Positions 26,063 through 35,494 of a DNA stretch of 64,000 nucleotides are shown here, piece after piece (the stretch's first letter is position 1; each line of letters begins with the position of its first letter). The notes below the pieces were generated by a model that searched no databases, had not been told where the DNA came from, and was given only the letters and a program-made list of their open reading frames with translations. This stretch comes from Streptomyces sp. A0642 (GTDB lineage: Bacteria; Actinomycetota; Actinomycetes; Streptomycetales; Streptomycetaceae): NCBI RefSeq assembly GCF_004795105.1, contig NZ_SSBL01000016.1:62001-126000 (forward strand). The letters are read 5' to 3'. The position numbers were made by a program, and so were the translations under genes.

Positions 26063-27796
26063 ATGAACGGGGGCAGATTCACCGGGGAAGACGTGGGCTC
26101 GACGGTTGGGGGACCGATGGAGTCGGGGGATCAGGGGACGGCCGGGGACTCTGCGGAACGGCCGGGTGGGGTGCCACCGGTGCCGGGGTACGCGCCGCGG
26201 GCAGGAGGGACGCCGGACCAGGCGCCGCCAGGTCCTGTCCCGGCGGTACCACCGTCCGGGCCGGTGCCGCCGGGCGCGGCGGTGCGGGCCTTGGCTGTCG
26301 CGTTGCTCAACCTCACCGGTCTCGGCCTTGGATATGTGCTGATGGGCCGGTGGTTGCGGGCCATTCTGTGCGGGGTGGCGACGGGCTGGATGCTGTTCGC
26401 GGCGCTGCCCGCCGACCCTGACGGGGTGTCCGGGGGCCTGGTCGCCGGCTATCTGCTGGTGCTGGCCGTCGCCGCCCTCGACGGGGCGTGGACGGCACGG
26501 CGGGCGGCGGTGGGCGGATCGTGGCGGCCCGTGGTGGCGGCGTGCGCGGGGCTGGTCCTGCTGGCCGTTCCGGCGGGCGGTGCGGTGTATTACGACTCCG
26601 CGCGGGACGAGGCGGTCGAGCAGATGCTGCTCGACCGGCTGGACGAGGGAGACCGGGCGGTGGAGACCGCGTCGGCGAAGTCCTTCGACGCGGGGCGGAC
26701 GGACTACCGTTCGGCCCTCGCCGTCTACCGCGAGCTCGGTGAGGACCATCCGGGATCACGGGCCGGGAAACTCGTGCCCGGGCGGCTGGACGCGTTCTAC
26801 AAGGCCATAGCGGCGCCTTACCGGCAGAAGAAGCACTGCGAAGCCATCGAACCGCTGACCTATCTGCGCTCCGTGCCCGATTCGATCGATGCCGCGCTGC
26901 TGGGCAAGCTGGCCCGGTATCCCGACGAGCCGCTGGCCGATTCGATGTACGCGTGCGGTGTCTCACAGCTGCGGGACGGGACGGCCGAGCTCAGCGGCGG
27001 GGCACTGGGTGAGCTGCTGCGCACCTTCCCGGGGTCACCGCAGGCCGGGAAGGTCGGATCCGCCGTCTCGGAGGAGATCACGGCGCGGACGGACGCGGTG
27101 CGCGGAAGCGATCCCTGCGCGGCGACGGAGGATCTCCGCCAACTGCGTTCCTCGGTGGCCGCGTTGCAGGACAAGGACATCTCGGCGCTGGCACTGACCG
27201 CGGACGGGGGCATCAGGAACGGGGTGTACGCCTGCGGTCTGGACGAGTTCAAGGACAAGCAGTTCGAAGAGGCCCGCAAGACGCTGACCGGCTTCGCCGA
27301 CACCTACAGGAAGGACGAACGCAGGGCACGGGCCAAGGACATCGCGATCGCCGCCGAGATAGCCGACACCCGCGCGGCAGCCGGAAAACGGCTGCCTCCC
27401 GCGCACGCGCCGGGCGGTTCCCGCATGGAGCTCGTCATCTCCAACGACGCTCCGGACGGGGTCGAGGTCCTGTACACCGGACCGGTCACGGGCCGGGTGG
27501 ACATCAAGGGGTGCGGCAGTTGCACGCCGTACTCCTGGTCCTTGGGGGCGCTGCGTGCCTGCAAGGCGGCGGGCAAGAGCTATCCGCAGGTGACGCTGCG
27601 GCTGCCCGCCGGTGAGTACCACTTCCTGTACAAGCACCGGGTCGGCTCCGGGGGTTCCGGGATCACCGGAGCCGGTGTCAGCAGTTACGCGGACGGTTCG
27701 ACGATCCAGCCCGGCTACCGGTACACCGGCTGTACCTACGTGACCAGTTCGCCTTCGTTCGGCGGCGGCCTGACGGACACCGTCTCCACCGGCTGA
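26063..27796 (+). CDS. Membrane-anchored protein of unknown function
   Basis: I do not recognise this family. The protein of about 577 aa has a disordered Pro/Gly-rich N-terminus (about residues 1-70), two or three hydrophobic helices (VRALAVALLNLTGLGLGYVLMG; AILCGVATGWMLFAAL; LVAGYLLVLAVAAL), another anchor (VVAACAGLVLLAVPAGGAVYY), and a large exported region of helical, TPR-like segments with regularly placed Cys (HCEAIEPLTYL, YACGVSQLRDG, YACGLDEFKDKQFEEA). The tail is beta-rich and contains GCGSCTPYSWS. The paired Cys suggest disulfides outside the cell. Start uncertain: ATG at 26063, or ATG at 26117 after GGGGGA. Confidence 0.7.
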   Translation: MNGGRFTGEDVGSTVGGPMESGDQGTAGDSAERPGGVPPVPGYAPRAGGTPDQAPPGPVPAVPPSGPVPPGAAVRALAVALLNLTGLGLGYVLMGRWLRAILCGVATGWMLFAALPADPDGVSGGLVAGYLLVLAVAALDGAWTARRAAVGGSWRPVVAACAGLVLLAVPAGGAVYYDSARDEAVEQMLLDRLDEGDRAVETASAKSFDAGRTDYRSALAVYRELGEDHPGSRAGKLVPGRLDAFYKAIAAPYRQKKHCEAIEPLTYLRSVPDSIDAALLGKLARYPDEPLADSMYACGVSQLRDGTAELSGGALGELLRTFPGSPQAGKVGSAVSEEITARTDAVRGSDPCAATEDLRQLRSSVAALQDKDISALALTADGGIRNGVYACGLDEFKDKQFEEARKTLTGFADTYRKDERRARAKDIAIAAEIADTRAAAGKRLPPAHAPGGSRMELVISNDAPDGVEVLYTGPVTGRVDIKGCGSCTPYSWSLGALRACKAAGKSYPQVTLRLPAGEYHFLYKHRVGSGGSGITGAGVSSYADGSTIQPGYRYTGCTYVTSSPSFGGGLTDTVSTG

Positions 27797-28534
27797 CACG
27801 GCCCCGGCCTTCCGCGGGCCCTGACGAGCCGTCGCGAGGCTCCCGGGATGCCACCGGCGTGGCCCGGGGGTGCCGCCGGGATGCGGCCAACAGGCCCACC
27901 GGCAGGGCGGCATGCCGCGGAGGCAGAGGTCTCGCGGCCCGCCGGGCAGGACCTGCCGGGCCGCCGGGGTCGCTCGGGTGCCAGGGCGCCGGGTCGCCAC
28001 AGTCGCTCGGGTGCCGGGGCGCCGGGCCGCGCCGAGGGGCCGAGGTCACCGGACCGCCACTCCCCGGGGTCGCTCAGGCCGCCGGGCCGCCGGACCTCCG
28101 CACCCCCGGACCGCCTGGCCTCCCGACCTCCGCGCCCCCGGACCGCCTGGCCTCCCGACCTCCGGGCCTCCGAGCCGCCGGGCCTCCGGGCCGCCTGGCC
28201 TCGCGCCTCCGGATCGCCGGGGTCGCTCAGGCCGCCGGACCTCCGGGCCGCCAAACCGCCGGGACCTCCGGGCCTCCGGGCCTCGCGCCCCCGGACCGCC
28301 TGGCCACCAGGCCTCCAGGCCACCTGGCAAGGGCTCCGGCGTCTCCAAGGCTGTCGGCAAACGTGGTCCGCTCCGGCGATTCCGTACGAACCGGCCGCTG
28401 TCCGGCTCCCCTTGGCCGAGTCTTGGGGAACGCATGCCCCCTACATGAGGTGTTCCTCGCCAGAGTGGCGCATTACATGTGCACATCATCCGGCACATGC
28501 TCCACACGCGAGACCCACATCGCAGGGGGTTGTT
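27797..28534. other. Long non-coding interval before the S53 protease gene
   Basis: This is 738 nt without a credible gene. Most of it (27969-28305) is a mosaic of GC-rich direct repeats, described separately. The last 170 nt are less GC-rich (ATTACATGTGCACATC near 28470) and probably contain the protease promoter. Long open frames cross the tract on both strands but encode only Pro/Arg/Gly/Ala low-complexity sequence. Confidence 0.6.
27969..28305. repeat. Mosaic of GC-rich direct repeats
   Basis: Three repeat types interleave. One is a 29-nt unit at 27969-27997 and 28002-28030 with two mismatches. The second is a 22-nt unit, identical at 28064-28085 and 28217-28238. The third is a 30-nt unit, identical at 28103-28132 and 28135-28164, whose first 18 nt recur at 28288-28305. 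Shorter CCGGGCCTCCGG-type units fill the gaps. There are no constant-length spacers, so it is not a CRISPR array. Confidence 0.8.
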
Positions 28535-30484
28535 TTGAGAATCAGCCGCGCCCGACGACGCGCCGCGCTGAGCATGGCGGCGACACTGCCGCTGCTCGCC
28601 GGTGCGCTCGCCCTCGGGATACCCGACGCCAGCGCGGATTCCGCGCCCGGCGGAAGGGACGCGCTGCAGGGCTCCAAACCGGCCTGGGCCACCGCCTCGG
28701 CCGATCAGGGGGCCACGGCCGACAGCGCGAAGGTCAGCGTCCGGGTCCACCTCGCCGGACGGGACGCGAAGGGCCTGGCCGCCTACGCGTCCGCCGTGTC
28801 GGACCCGCGGTCGCCCTCGTACGGGAAGTACCTGAGCGCCGCACAGGCGCAGGCCCGGTTCGGGGCCACGCAGGATCAGATCGACCGGGTCAGCAGGTGG
28901 CTGGAGTCCAGTGGGCTGACCGTCACCGGAGCCAACCGCCACTACGTCTCGGCGACCGGCGAAGCGGCCCGGGCGGAGAAGGCGTTCAGCACCCGGCTGC
29001 GCAACTACCGCAGGGGCGGCCACACCTACCGTGCCCCGTCCTCCACGGCCTCGGTGCCGGCCGCGCTGAGCGAGGCCGTGCTTGCCGTCTCCGGCCTGGA
29101 CAACGCACCGCACAAGTCGACGCACGACGAGGTGCTGCCGCCGCCGGACTCGGTGTTCCGCAACTCGGGGCCGTTCTCCTCCTCCTTCGGGTCGGCGACC
29201 GCTTCCACCCTGCCGAGCGCGTACGGGGCCAAGGTTCCGTACGCGATCAAGGGCTACACGGGCAGGCAGTTGCGTGCCGCGTACGGGGCCGGAGACTTCA
29301 CCGGCAAGGGGGTGACCGTCGCCATCACCGACGCGTACGCCTCCCCCACCATCGCGAAGGACGCCGCCGAGTACGCGAAGCGCAACGGCGACGCGCCCTA
29401 CCGGCGCGGGCAGCTCAGCCAGGTGCTGCCGGACGACTACACGAAGACCGAGGAGTGCGGAGCCTCCGGCTGGTACGGCGAGGAGACCCTCGACGTCGAG
29501 GCCGTGCACGCGCTCGCGCCGGACGCCGGCATCGTCTACGTGGGCGGCGCGTCCTGCTACGACAACGATCTGCTGGACTCGCTGAACAAGGTCGTCGACT
29601 CCCGGCTCGCGGACATCGTCTCCAACTCGTGGGGCGACATCGAGGCCAACCAGACCCCCGACCTGGCGCTCGCCTACGACCAGGTGTTCAAGATGGGCGC
29701 GGTCGAGGGCATCGGCTTCTACTTCTCCTCGGGCGACGACGGCGACAACGTCGCGTCCACGGGCACCAAGCAGATCGACGTTCCCTCCAACTCCGCCTGG
29801 GTGACCTCGGTCGGCGGCACGTCACTGGCTGTCGGCAAGAACAACACGTACCAGTGGGAGACCGGCTGGGGCACCCTGAACGCTCCGCTGGCGGCGGACG
29901 GCACGAGTTGGACGGGCTTCCCCGGCGCGTACACCTCGGGCGCGGGCGGCGGCACCAGCTCCACCGTGAAGCAGCCGTTCTACCAGCGCGGCGTCGTGCC
30001 GGACTCGCTGGCGAAGGCGAACGGGAAGACACGGATGCGTACGGCCCCGGACATCGCGGCCGTCGCCGACCCGAACACCGGCTTCCTGGTGGGGCAGACC
30101 CAGACGCTGCCGGACGGATCACTGGGCTACGACGAGTACCGCATCGGCGGTACGTCGCTGGCGGCGCCGGTCATCGCCGGTGTCCAGGCCCTGGCGCAGC
30201 AGGCGCGGCACGGGTGGCCGATCGGCTTCGCCAACCCGGCGATCTACGCCCGCTACGACACGAAGGCGTACCACGACGTGACGGACCACCCGCTGGGCGC
30301 CGACCGTGATCTCGCGGTCGCCCGGGTGGACTTCATCAACGGCTACGACGCGACGGACGGCCTGCGGACCTCGGTGCGCAGCCTGGGCAAGGACGCCTCG
30401 CTGGCGGCGGTGAGCGGGTACGACGACGTCACGGGTGTCGGCACGCCGGCCTCCGGCTATGTGAGCTCCTACCGCAGGCGCTGA
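28535..30484 (+). CDS. Secreted S53 (sedolisin/kumamolisin) serine-carboxyl protease
   Basis: The 649-aa pre-pro-enzyme has a signal peptide (RRRAALSMAATLPLLAGALALGIPDASA), a pro-kumamolisin activation domain (YGKYLSAAQAQARFGATQDQIDRVSRWLESSGLTV), then the catalytic domain. The Glu and Asp of the triad lie in GEETLDVEAVHALAPDAG (about residues 316 and 320), the oxyanion Asp region is SNSWGDIE, and the catalytic Ser is in GGTSLAAPVIAG (about 540). The C-terminal calcium-site motif VTGVGTPASG is present. Start: TTG at 28535 with AGGGGG five bases upstream; longer frames run into the repeat tract. Sedolisins usually work at acid pH. Confidence 0.94.
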   Translation: MRISRARRRAALSMAATLPLLAGALALGIPDASADSAPGGRDALQGSKPAWATASADQGATADSAKVSVRVHLAGRDAKGLAAYASAVSDPRSPSYGKYLSAAQAQARFGATQDQIDRVSRWLESSGLTVTGANRHYVSATGEAARAEKAFSTRLRNYRRGGHTYRAPSSTASVPAALSEAVLAVSGLDNAPHKSTHDEVLPPPDSVFRNSGPFSSSFGSATASTLPSAYGAKVPYAIKGYTGRQLRAAYGAGDFTGKGVTVAITDAYASPTIAKDAAEYAKRNGDAPYRRGQLSQVLPDDYTKTEECGASGWYGEETLDVEAVHALAPDAGIVYVGGASCYDNDLLDSLNKVVDSRLADIVSNSWGDIEANQTPDLALAYDQVFKMGAVEGIGFYFSSGDDGDNVASTGTKQIDVPSNSAWVTSVGGTSLAVGKNNTYQWETGWGTLNAPLAADGTSWTGFPGAYTSGAGGGTSSTVKQPFYQRGVVPDSLAKANGKTRMRTAPDIAAVADPNTGFLVGQTQTLPDGSLGYDEYRIGGTSLAAPVIAGVQALAQQARHGWPIGFANPAIYARYDTKAYHDVTDHPLGADRDLAVARVDFINGYDATDGLRTSVRSLGKDASLAAVSGYDDVTGVGTPASGYVSSYRRR

Positions 30485-30511
30485 CCCCTCCGCGGGCAGG
30501 GGGACGGGGGG

Positions 30512-30555
30512 CGGGCCGGCCGTCGCGGGGCTACAGCCCCGTGACGGCCGGCCCG
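30512..30555. terminator. Bidirectional terminator between the S53 protease gene and ku
   Basis: CGGGCCGGCCGTC (30512-30524) pairs with its complement at 30543-30555, with an inner perfect CGGGGCT/AGCCCCG stem and a 2-nt loop. This 20-pair hairpin ends directly at the ku stop codon, so it can serve both convergent genes. Confidence 0.8.
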
Positions 30556-31725
30556 TCACGCGGAGGCCCGCTTCCGCGGGGCGCTCTTGGTCCCGCCCTG
30601 CTTCTTGGCCGCAGTCGTCTTCCCGGACGCGGCGCTCTTGGACGTGCCGGCCCCGGTCTCGGTCTTCTTCGCGCCCGACCGGCTGCCGGACGCCTTCTTC
30701 CTCGCCGGTCCGCTCCCGCCCGCCGTGGACTTCCTGGCTGGTTCGCTCCCGCCCGCCGTGGACTTCTTCGCCCCCGAGGACTTGGGCGAGGAGGCGGACT
30801 TCCGGGCGCCGCCGCCGTCCGGTCCGGAGGAGGAGCGCGACACCGACTTGCCCGTGGGGGTCTTGCGGGTGGTGGAGCCCGACGGTTTGCGGTCCGCGAG
30901 CGAGGTGACCTTCGCGACCGATTCCCCCTGGTGGTCCCCCTCGTCCTCGCCGCGCGCCTCCTTCGCCGCCCGGACGCTGTTCTCCAGAGCCGCGAGCAGG
31001 TCGATGACCTTGCCGCCGGAGTCGCCGGGCTCCGGTGGGCTCAGCGTCTCGCCGGACGCCTTGGCCGCGATGAGTTCCTCGACCGCCTCGCGGTAGTCGT
31101 CGTGCAGCGAGTCCAGGTCGACCTCGCCGAGCGTGTTCATCAGGGCGTCCACCAGGTCGAGTTCGGCGTCGCGGACCGAGACGTCGCCCTCCGGGGCGAC
31201 CCCTTCGGGTGCGCGGATCTCGTCGGGCCAGAGCAGTCCGTGCATCGCGATCACGTCGTCGACGACCCGCAGCATCCCCAGGCGCTCGCGCCCACGCAGC
31301 GCGTACTTGGCCAGGGCGACCTTCCGGCTCCGCTTCAGGGCCTCGCGCAGCAGTGTGTACGGCTTGGCGGCCGGCACCCCGTTGGCGGAGAGGTAGTAGG
31401 CCGCGTCCATCTGGAGCGGGTCGATGGAATCGGCCGGTACGAAGGCGACGATCTCGATCGTCTTGGCGGTGGGCAGCGGAAGCGAGCCGAGGTCCTCGTC
31501 GGTGATCGGGATCATCGAGCCGTCCGCGTCCTCGTACGCCTTGCCGATCTCGCCGGAGGCCACCTCCTCGCCGTCCAGTTCGCACACCTTGCGGTAGCGG
31601 ATGCGGCCGCCGTCGGCGAGGTGGACCTGGCGGAAGGAGACCGAGTGGTTCTCGGTGGCGTTGATCAGCTTGATCGGAATGCTGACCAGCCCGAAGGAGA
31701 TGGCACCGTTCCATATGGACCTCAC
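30556..31725 (-). CDS. ku: Ku DNA end-binding protein with long basic tail
   Basis: Bacterial Ku is a homodimer that threads onto broken DNA ends and recruits LigD for non-homologous end joining. The core (about residues 1-255) begins RSIWNGAISFGLVSIPIKLINATE and contains KPYTLLREALKRSRKVALAKYALRGRERLGMLR. After it come about 115 residues of Lys/Ser/Ala/Gly-rich repeats (KKSTAGGSEPARKSTAGGS) ending KSAPRKRASA. In the DNA, 23 nt of the tail repeat at 30711-30733 and 30744-30766 (period 33 nt). Start: GTG at 31725 with AAGGGG upstream. It is divergent from the LigD polymerase gene. Confidence 0.96.
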   Translation of the reverse strand: MRSIWNGAISFGLVSIPIKLINATENHSVSFRQVHLADGGRIRYRKVCELDGEEVASGEIGKAYEDADGSMIPITDEDLGSLPLPTAKTIEIVAFVPADSIDPLQMDAAYYLSANGVPAAKPYTLLREALKRSRKVALAKYALRGRERLGMLRVVDDVIAMHGLLWPDEIRAPEGVAPEGDVSVRDAELDLVDALMNTLGEVDLDSLHDDYREAVEELIAAKASGETLSPPEPGDSGGKVIDLLAALENSVRAAKEARGEDEGDHQGESVAKVTSLADRKPSGSTTRKTPTGKSVSRSSSGPDGGGARKSASSPKSSGAKKSTAGGSEPARKSTAGGSGPARKKASGSRSGAKKTETGAGTSKSAASGKTTAAKKQGGTKSAPRKRASA

Positions 31726-31785
31726 CGGTCACCCCTTGTGTGCGTTCTGTACCTATGAATCCCGTTTTCGTGTGATTCTTATCGT

Positions 31786-32682
31786 ATGACGCCGATCACA
31801 GTGGTGGAGGGGCGGCGGGTGTCGCTCAGCAACCTGGACAAGGTGCTGTATCCGGCCACCGGCACCACCAAGGGCGAGGTTCTGCACTACTACGCGGCCA
31901 CGGCCACCGAGGTGCTGCTGGCGCATCTGCGGGACCGGCCCCTGTCCTTCCTCCGCTATCCGGACGGGCCGGACGGGCAGCAGTTCTTCACGAAGAGCCC
32001 GCCGCCCGGTACGCCGTCCTGGGTACACACCGCCCCCGTGCCGCACCACGAGAAGGAGGAGGCCAGGCAGGTCGTCGTGCAGGACCTCCCCTCGCTGATG
32101 TGGGCGGCCAATCTGGTGGTGGAGTTCCACACGCCGCAGTGGCGCGCCGGCGCTCCGGGGGTGGCCGACCGGATGGTGTTCGACCTGGACCCGGGGGCGC
32201 CCGCCACCGTCGTGGAGTGCTGCGCGGTCGCGCTCTGGCTGCGGGAGCGACTGGCCGCCGACGGACTGGAGGCGTACGGGAAGACGTCCGGGTCCAAGGG
32301 CCTGCATCTGCTCGTACCCGTGGAGCCCACCGCCTCCGCGCAGGTGTCGGCCTACGCCAAGCGGCTCGCCGTCCGGGCGGAGAAGGAGCTTCCGGAGCTG
32401 GTGGTGCACCGGATGAAGCGGGCCCTGCGGCCGGGCAAGGTGTTCGTCGATTTCAGCCAGAACGCGGCGGCGAAGACCACGGCCACGCCCTACACCCTGC
32501 GCGCACGGGCCGAACCGGCCGTCTCCGCTCCGGTCACCTGGGAGGAGATCGAGACCTGCCGCTCGCCCGGGGACCTCGCCTTCCTGGCCGGTGACATGGC
32601 GGAGCGGCTCCACCGGTACGGTGATCTGCTCGCGCCGCTCAACGACCCGGGCCAGGGACGGCCGGTTCCCGGCAGTCCGTAG
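31786..32682 (+). CDS. Stand-alone LigD polymerase domain (NHEJ primase-polymerase)
   Basis: This archaeo-eukaryotic-primase-type polymerase fills or extends ends, often with ribonucleotides, during NHEJ. The 298-aa product is only the PolDom: LSNLDKVLYPATGTTKGEVLHYY, the metal-binding DxD in MVFDLDPG, SGSKGLHLLVPV and the third carboxylate in VFVDFSQN. Ligase and 3-prime phosphoesterase domains are absent and no ligase gene lies in the window. No ribosome site precedes the ATG, so the mRNA may be leaderless. It is divergent from ku with a 60-nt shared promoter region. Confidence 0.94.
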   Translation: MTPITVVEGRRVSLSNLDKVLYPATGTTKGEVLHYYAATATEVLLAHLRDRPLSFLRYPDGPDGQQFFTKSPPPGTPSWVHTAPVPHHEKEEARQVVVQDLPSLMWAANLVVEFHTPQWRAGAPGVADRMVFDLDPGAPATVVECCAVALWLRERLAADGLEAYGKTSGSKGLHLLVPVEPTASAQVSAYAKRLAVRAEKELPELVVHRMKRALRPGKVFVDFSQNAAAKTTATPYTLRARAEPAVSAPVTWEEIETCRSPGDLAFLAGDMAERLHRYGDLLAPLNDPGQGRPVPGSP

Positions 32683-32901
32683 AACCGCGCCGGGGGCAGC
32701 CGAGTCGCCGCAGTCCGCAGAACCGCGCCGGGGAGCCGCTTCCGGACACCCGGCAGGGGCCCCTGGCCGGGACATACCGCATCGGTGGCGGTGTTGTCAT
32801 GTCCAAGAGCAAAAGGCGCGATGGGGCGGGTGGATTGTCCGAGCGGTGGTGCACACTCTGCGCAGACACTGCTTCGTGGGAAACCGTGGGGAGGCGATGG
32901 C

Positions 32902-35034
32902 GTGTTCGCGGGGATCGACGAGGTCGACTGGGCCTCGATGGAGCATGCGTACGGGCCTGCGGACGATGTGCCGGACCTGTTGCGGGGGCTGGCGTCCGCC
33001 GATCCGTCGGAGCGGGAGGCCGCGCTGGACGGAATGTACGGAGCGGTCCACCACCAGGGTGACGTCTACGCCTGCACGCTCGCCTGCATCCCCTTCCTCT
33101 TCGAGCTGGTCGTCGATCCGGCCGTGCCGGACCGCGGGGGCATCGTCGAGCTGCTGACCAGCATCGGCGGCATCGACATAGACGAGGACGACATCGGCGA
33201 GGCGGAGGACGAAGCGGAGGCCGAGGGCGCCGCGAACTACGCGATGGCGGCGGCGGCCGTCAGCGCGGGCGCCGGGGTCTTCTTCGCCCTGATGGCCGAT
33301 GACGATCCGGGGGTGCGGGTCTCCGCCCCGCTGGCGCTGGCCACCCTCCACGGCAGTCCGGCCCGCGTCCTGGCCCTGCTGCGTGAGCGGCTGACGGCCG
33401 AACCGGACGACGAGGTGCGGCTCGCCCTGATCGAGGCGGCGGGGCGGCTGGCCCTGCGGCACGGCCCACTGACCGGCCGGATCGCCGACTGGCTGAGCCG
33501 GCTGGCCGCCGAGGCGAACCCGCCCGGGCTGCGGCTGGCGGCCCTGGCCCAGCTGGCGCGGTGTGCGCCCGGGGCCTTGCCGGGTGATGTGGTGCGGGTG
33601 GTGGCGGGGCTGCTGCGGCAGCTGCGTTCTGCCGCCGGGACGCCGGAGGTTTCCGCCGCAGGCTCCCGGGCGCTCGGGGCAGCGGCGGATCCCGCCCCCG
33701 CCGAGGCCGCGCCGGTGGCGCTGGTGGGGCAGCTGCGGGCCCTGTCGGCCGAGGACAGGGCCGGGCGCACGGCGCCCTGGACGGCCGATCTGCTGCGCAC
33801 GCTGCACGTCGGCCTCGACGACCGGGTCGCCGACCGGACGGCGCTGCTGGCCGACCAGCTGTGCAGCCCCGACCCGGGACAGCGCATCGACGCCGTCCGG
33901 ATGACCGGCGGACTGATACGGGCCTGGCGCGGTTCCTACGGGGAGCTCGTCCGCCTCGTGGGCGAGCAGCTCGTCTCGAAGGAGCCGAGACTGGCCGAGG
34001 CCGCCTCGCACGTCCTGGAGGAGCTCTTCGGCCTCGCCGCCCCGGCGGGGGACGCGCTGGCGGCCCGGGTGGCGGCCGATCCGGGCGCGTGGGTGAAGGA
34101 GTGGGCGAGCGGGCCTCCGGGGCTCGGCAGTGCGGTGAAGGCGCTGGCCCGGCTGGGCGACGCACGGGCGGTGCCGGCCCTGGCGGCGGCGCTGGAGCGG
34201 CCCGAGGTGCCGCACGACGCGGGATACGCCATCGGGCACCTGGGTCCGGCCGCCGCACCGCTGGCCGGGGTGCTGCGCCGCCGGCTGAGCGAGGTCCGGC
34301 TGGACGAGGAGGCGTACGACCGGGCGAGCCCGCTCCTCGCCGGGCTGACCGCGCTCCGGGCGGGCGAGGCGGCTCCGGAGGTGCTGCGCATCCTGCGCGG
34401 GGCGCCCGAGTACCGGGGCGAGTGGCTGCGTACGGCGGCGTTGCGGGCGCTCGGCGCGTTCGGTCCGGCGGCGCACTGCGCGGTACCGGACCTGCGGGCC
34501 CTGGTCCGCCGCCCCGGGACGGCGGGGGCCGTGGAGGCCGCCGAGGCGCTGTGGGCCGTCGACGGGGACGCCGCGGCGGTGCTGCCGGTCCTGATCGAGG
34601 GGCTCCAGGCGGAGCACGCGCGCGAACGGCGGGCGGCGGCGAGCGCCCTGGGCCGGCTCGGCCCCCACGCGGCGGTGACCGCGCCGCGGCTGCGGGCGCT
34701 GCTGCTCCATGAGGAGCTGTGGCTGCGGGTGGACGCGGCGATCGCTCTGTGGGAGGTTTCCGGACGGGCCGCGGAGTCCGTTCCGGTACTCCTCGCGGCC
34801 TGGGAGAAGAACCGTCACGTCAGGGTCCGGGTGGCCGAATGCCTGGCGCGCACGGGGGCTGCTGGTGCGGGGTCGGACGCGGCACGGGTGCTGCGCGCCG
34901 AACTCGCCTCCGTACGCCGCCACCACGCGATGGACGGCGGATACGGCAGCCACGACACGTACGAGGACGAAAAGCTGCTGGCGCTCTGCCGCCGGGCGCT
35001 CCTGGGGAATACGGGGAAGGGACCCACGACATGA
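32902..35034 (+). CDS. HEAT-repeat (PBS-lyase-type) scaffold protein of unknown role
   Basis: The product is about 710 aa, almost entirely two-helix repeats about 30 residues long: VRLALIEAAGRLALRHGP, VPALAAALERPEVPHDAGYAIGHLGPAAAPL, VLPVLIEGLQAEHARERRAAASALGRLGPHA, LWLRVDAAIALWEVSG and others. It has no signal peptide or enzymatic motif. An acidic stretch (IDIDEDDIGEAEDEAEAEG) sits near residue 95. Start: GTG at 32902 with GGAGG upstream. Its stop overlaps the start of the zinc-ribbon gene, which suggests a functional pair. Confidence 0.8.
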   Translation: MFAGIDEVDWASMEHAYGPADDVPDLLRGLASADPSEREAALDGMYGAVHHQGDVYACTLACIPFLFELVVDPAVPDRGGIVELLTSIGGIDIDEDDIGEAEDEAEAEGAANYAMAAAAVSAGAGVFFALMADDDPGVRVSAPLALATLHGSPARVLALLRERLTAEPDDEVRLALIEAAGRLALRHGPLTGRIADWLSRLAAEANPPGLRLAALAQLARCAPGALPGDVVRVVAGLLRQLRSAAGTPEVSAAGSRALGAAADPAPAEAAPVALVGQLRALSAEDRAGRTAPWTADLLRTLHVGLDDRVADRTALLADQLCSPDPGQRIDAVRMTGGLIRAWRGSYGELVRLVGEQLVSKEPRLAEAASHVLEELFGLAAPAGDALAARVAADPGAWVKEWASGPPGLGSAVKALARLGDARAVPALAAALERPEVPHDAGYAIGHLGPAAAPLAGVLRRRLSEVRLDEEAYDRASPLLAGLTALRAGEAAPEVLRILRGAPEYRGEWLRTAALRALGAFGPAAHCAVPDLRALVRRPGTAGAVEAAEALWAVDGDAAAVLPVLIEGLQAEHARERRAAASALGRLGPHAAVTAPRLRALLLHEELWLRVDAAIALWEVSGRAAESVPVLLAAWEKNRHVRVRVAECLARTGAAGAGSDAARVLRAELASVRRHHAMDGGYGSHDTYEDEKLLALCRRALLGNTGKGPTT

Positions 35035-35360
35035 TCATTTTCGGTACGCGAGGCTATCTCTACCAACTGGCGGTCCTGACGCTGGTGTGCGGCTGGTGCG
35101 GGAATCCGGCGGCCCACACCCTGCGCAAGCGGGTGACGAAGTTCACGCTGTTCTTCGTGCCGCTGTTCCCCTTCTCGACGAAGTACGCCACCCAGTGCAC
35201 CTTCTGCGGCGGTGAGCAGAAGATCCCCAAGGAGCAGGCCGACCAGCTGCTGGCGCAGCACGTGGCCGCGCAGGACGGGAACCCCTTCGGTCAGTCCCCG
35301 CAGCAGCCGGGCTACGCTCCGGGCACGCAGGGCCAGGGCCAGAACCCGTATCAGCGCTGA
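35031..35360 (+). CDS. Small zinc-ribbon protein
   Basis: The 109-aa protein has two CxxC knuckles (CGWCGN and CTFCGG) separated by RKRVTKFTLFFVPLFPFSTKYATQ, forming one zinc ribbon with a short hydrophobic middle. The C-terminus is a Gln/Pro/Gly-rich tail. Its ATG overlaps the TGA of the HEAT-repeat gene (ATGA), so it is translationally coupled. The function is unknown. Confidence 0.85.
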   Translation: MIIFGTRGYLYQLAVLTLVCGWCGNPAAHTLRKRVTKFTLFFVPLFPFSTKYATQCTFCGGEQKIPKEQADQLLAQHVAAQDGNPFGQSPQQPGYAPGTQGQGQNPYQR

Positions 35361-35494
35361 AGCAGCGGTACGGAACGGCGGTATCGAAGTATCAGCATCA
35401 AATACGCATAAGAGACTTCCTTCCGAATAAGGTCTACGGAGCCGGGGCCGTGCGCACGCGCGGCCCGGCCCGGCCGTCGGAACGGGAGGAAGAC

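Noticed and set aside
27969..28305. CRISPR array
   Set aside because: Repeats differ in type and length, spacers are irregular or absent, and no cas genes are present.
27848..28534. Coding frames through the GC-rich repeat tract, including an N-terminal extension of the S53 protease
   Set aside because: They encode only Pro/Arg/Ala/Gly repeats; the signal peptide begins at the TTG at 28535, which has a good ribosome site.
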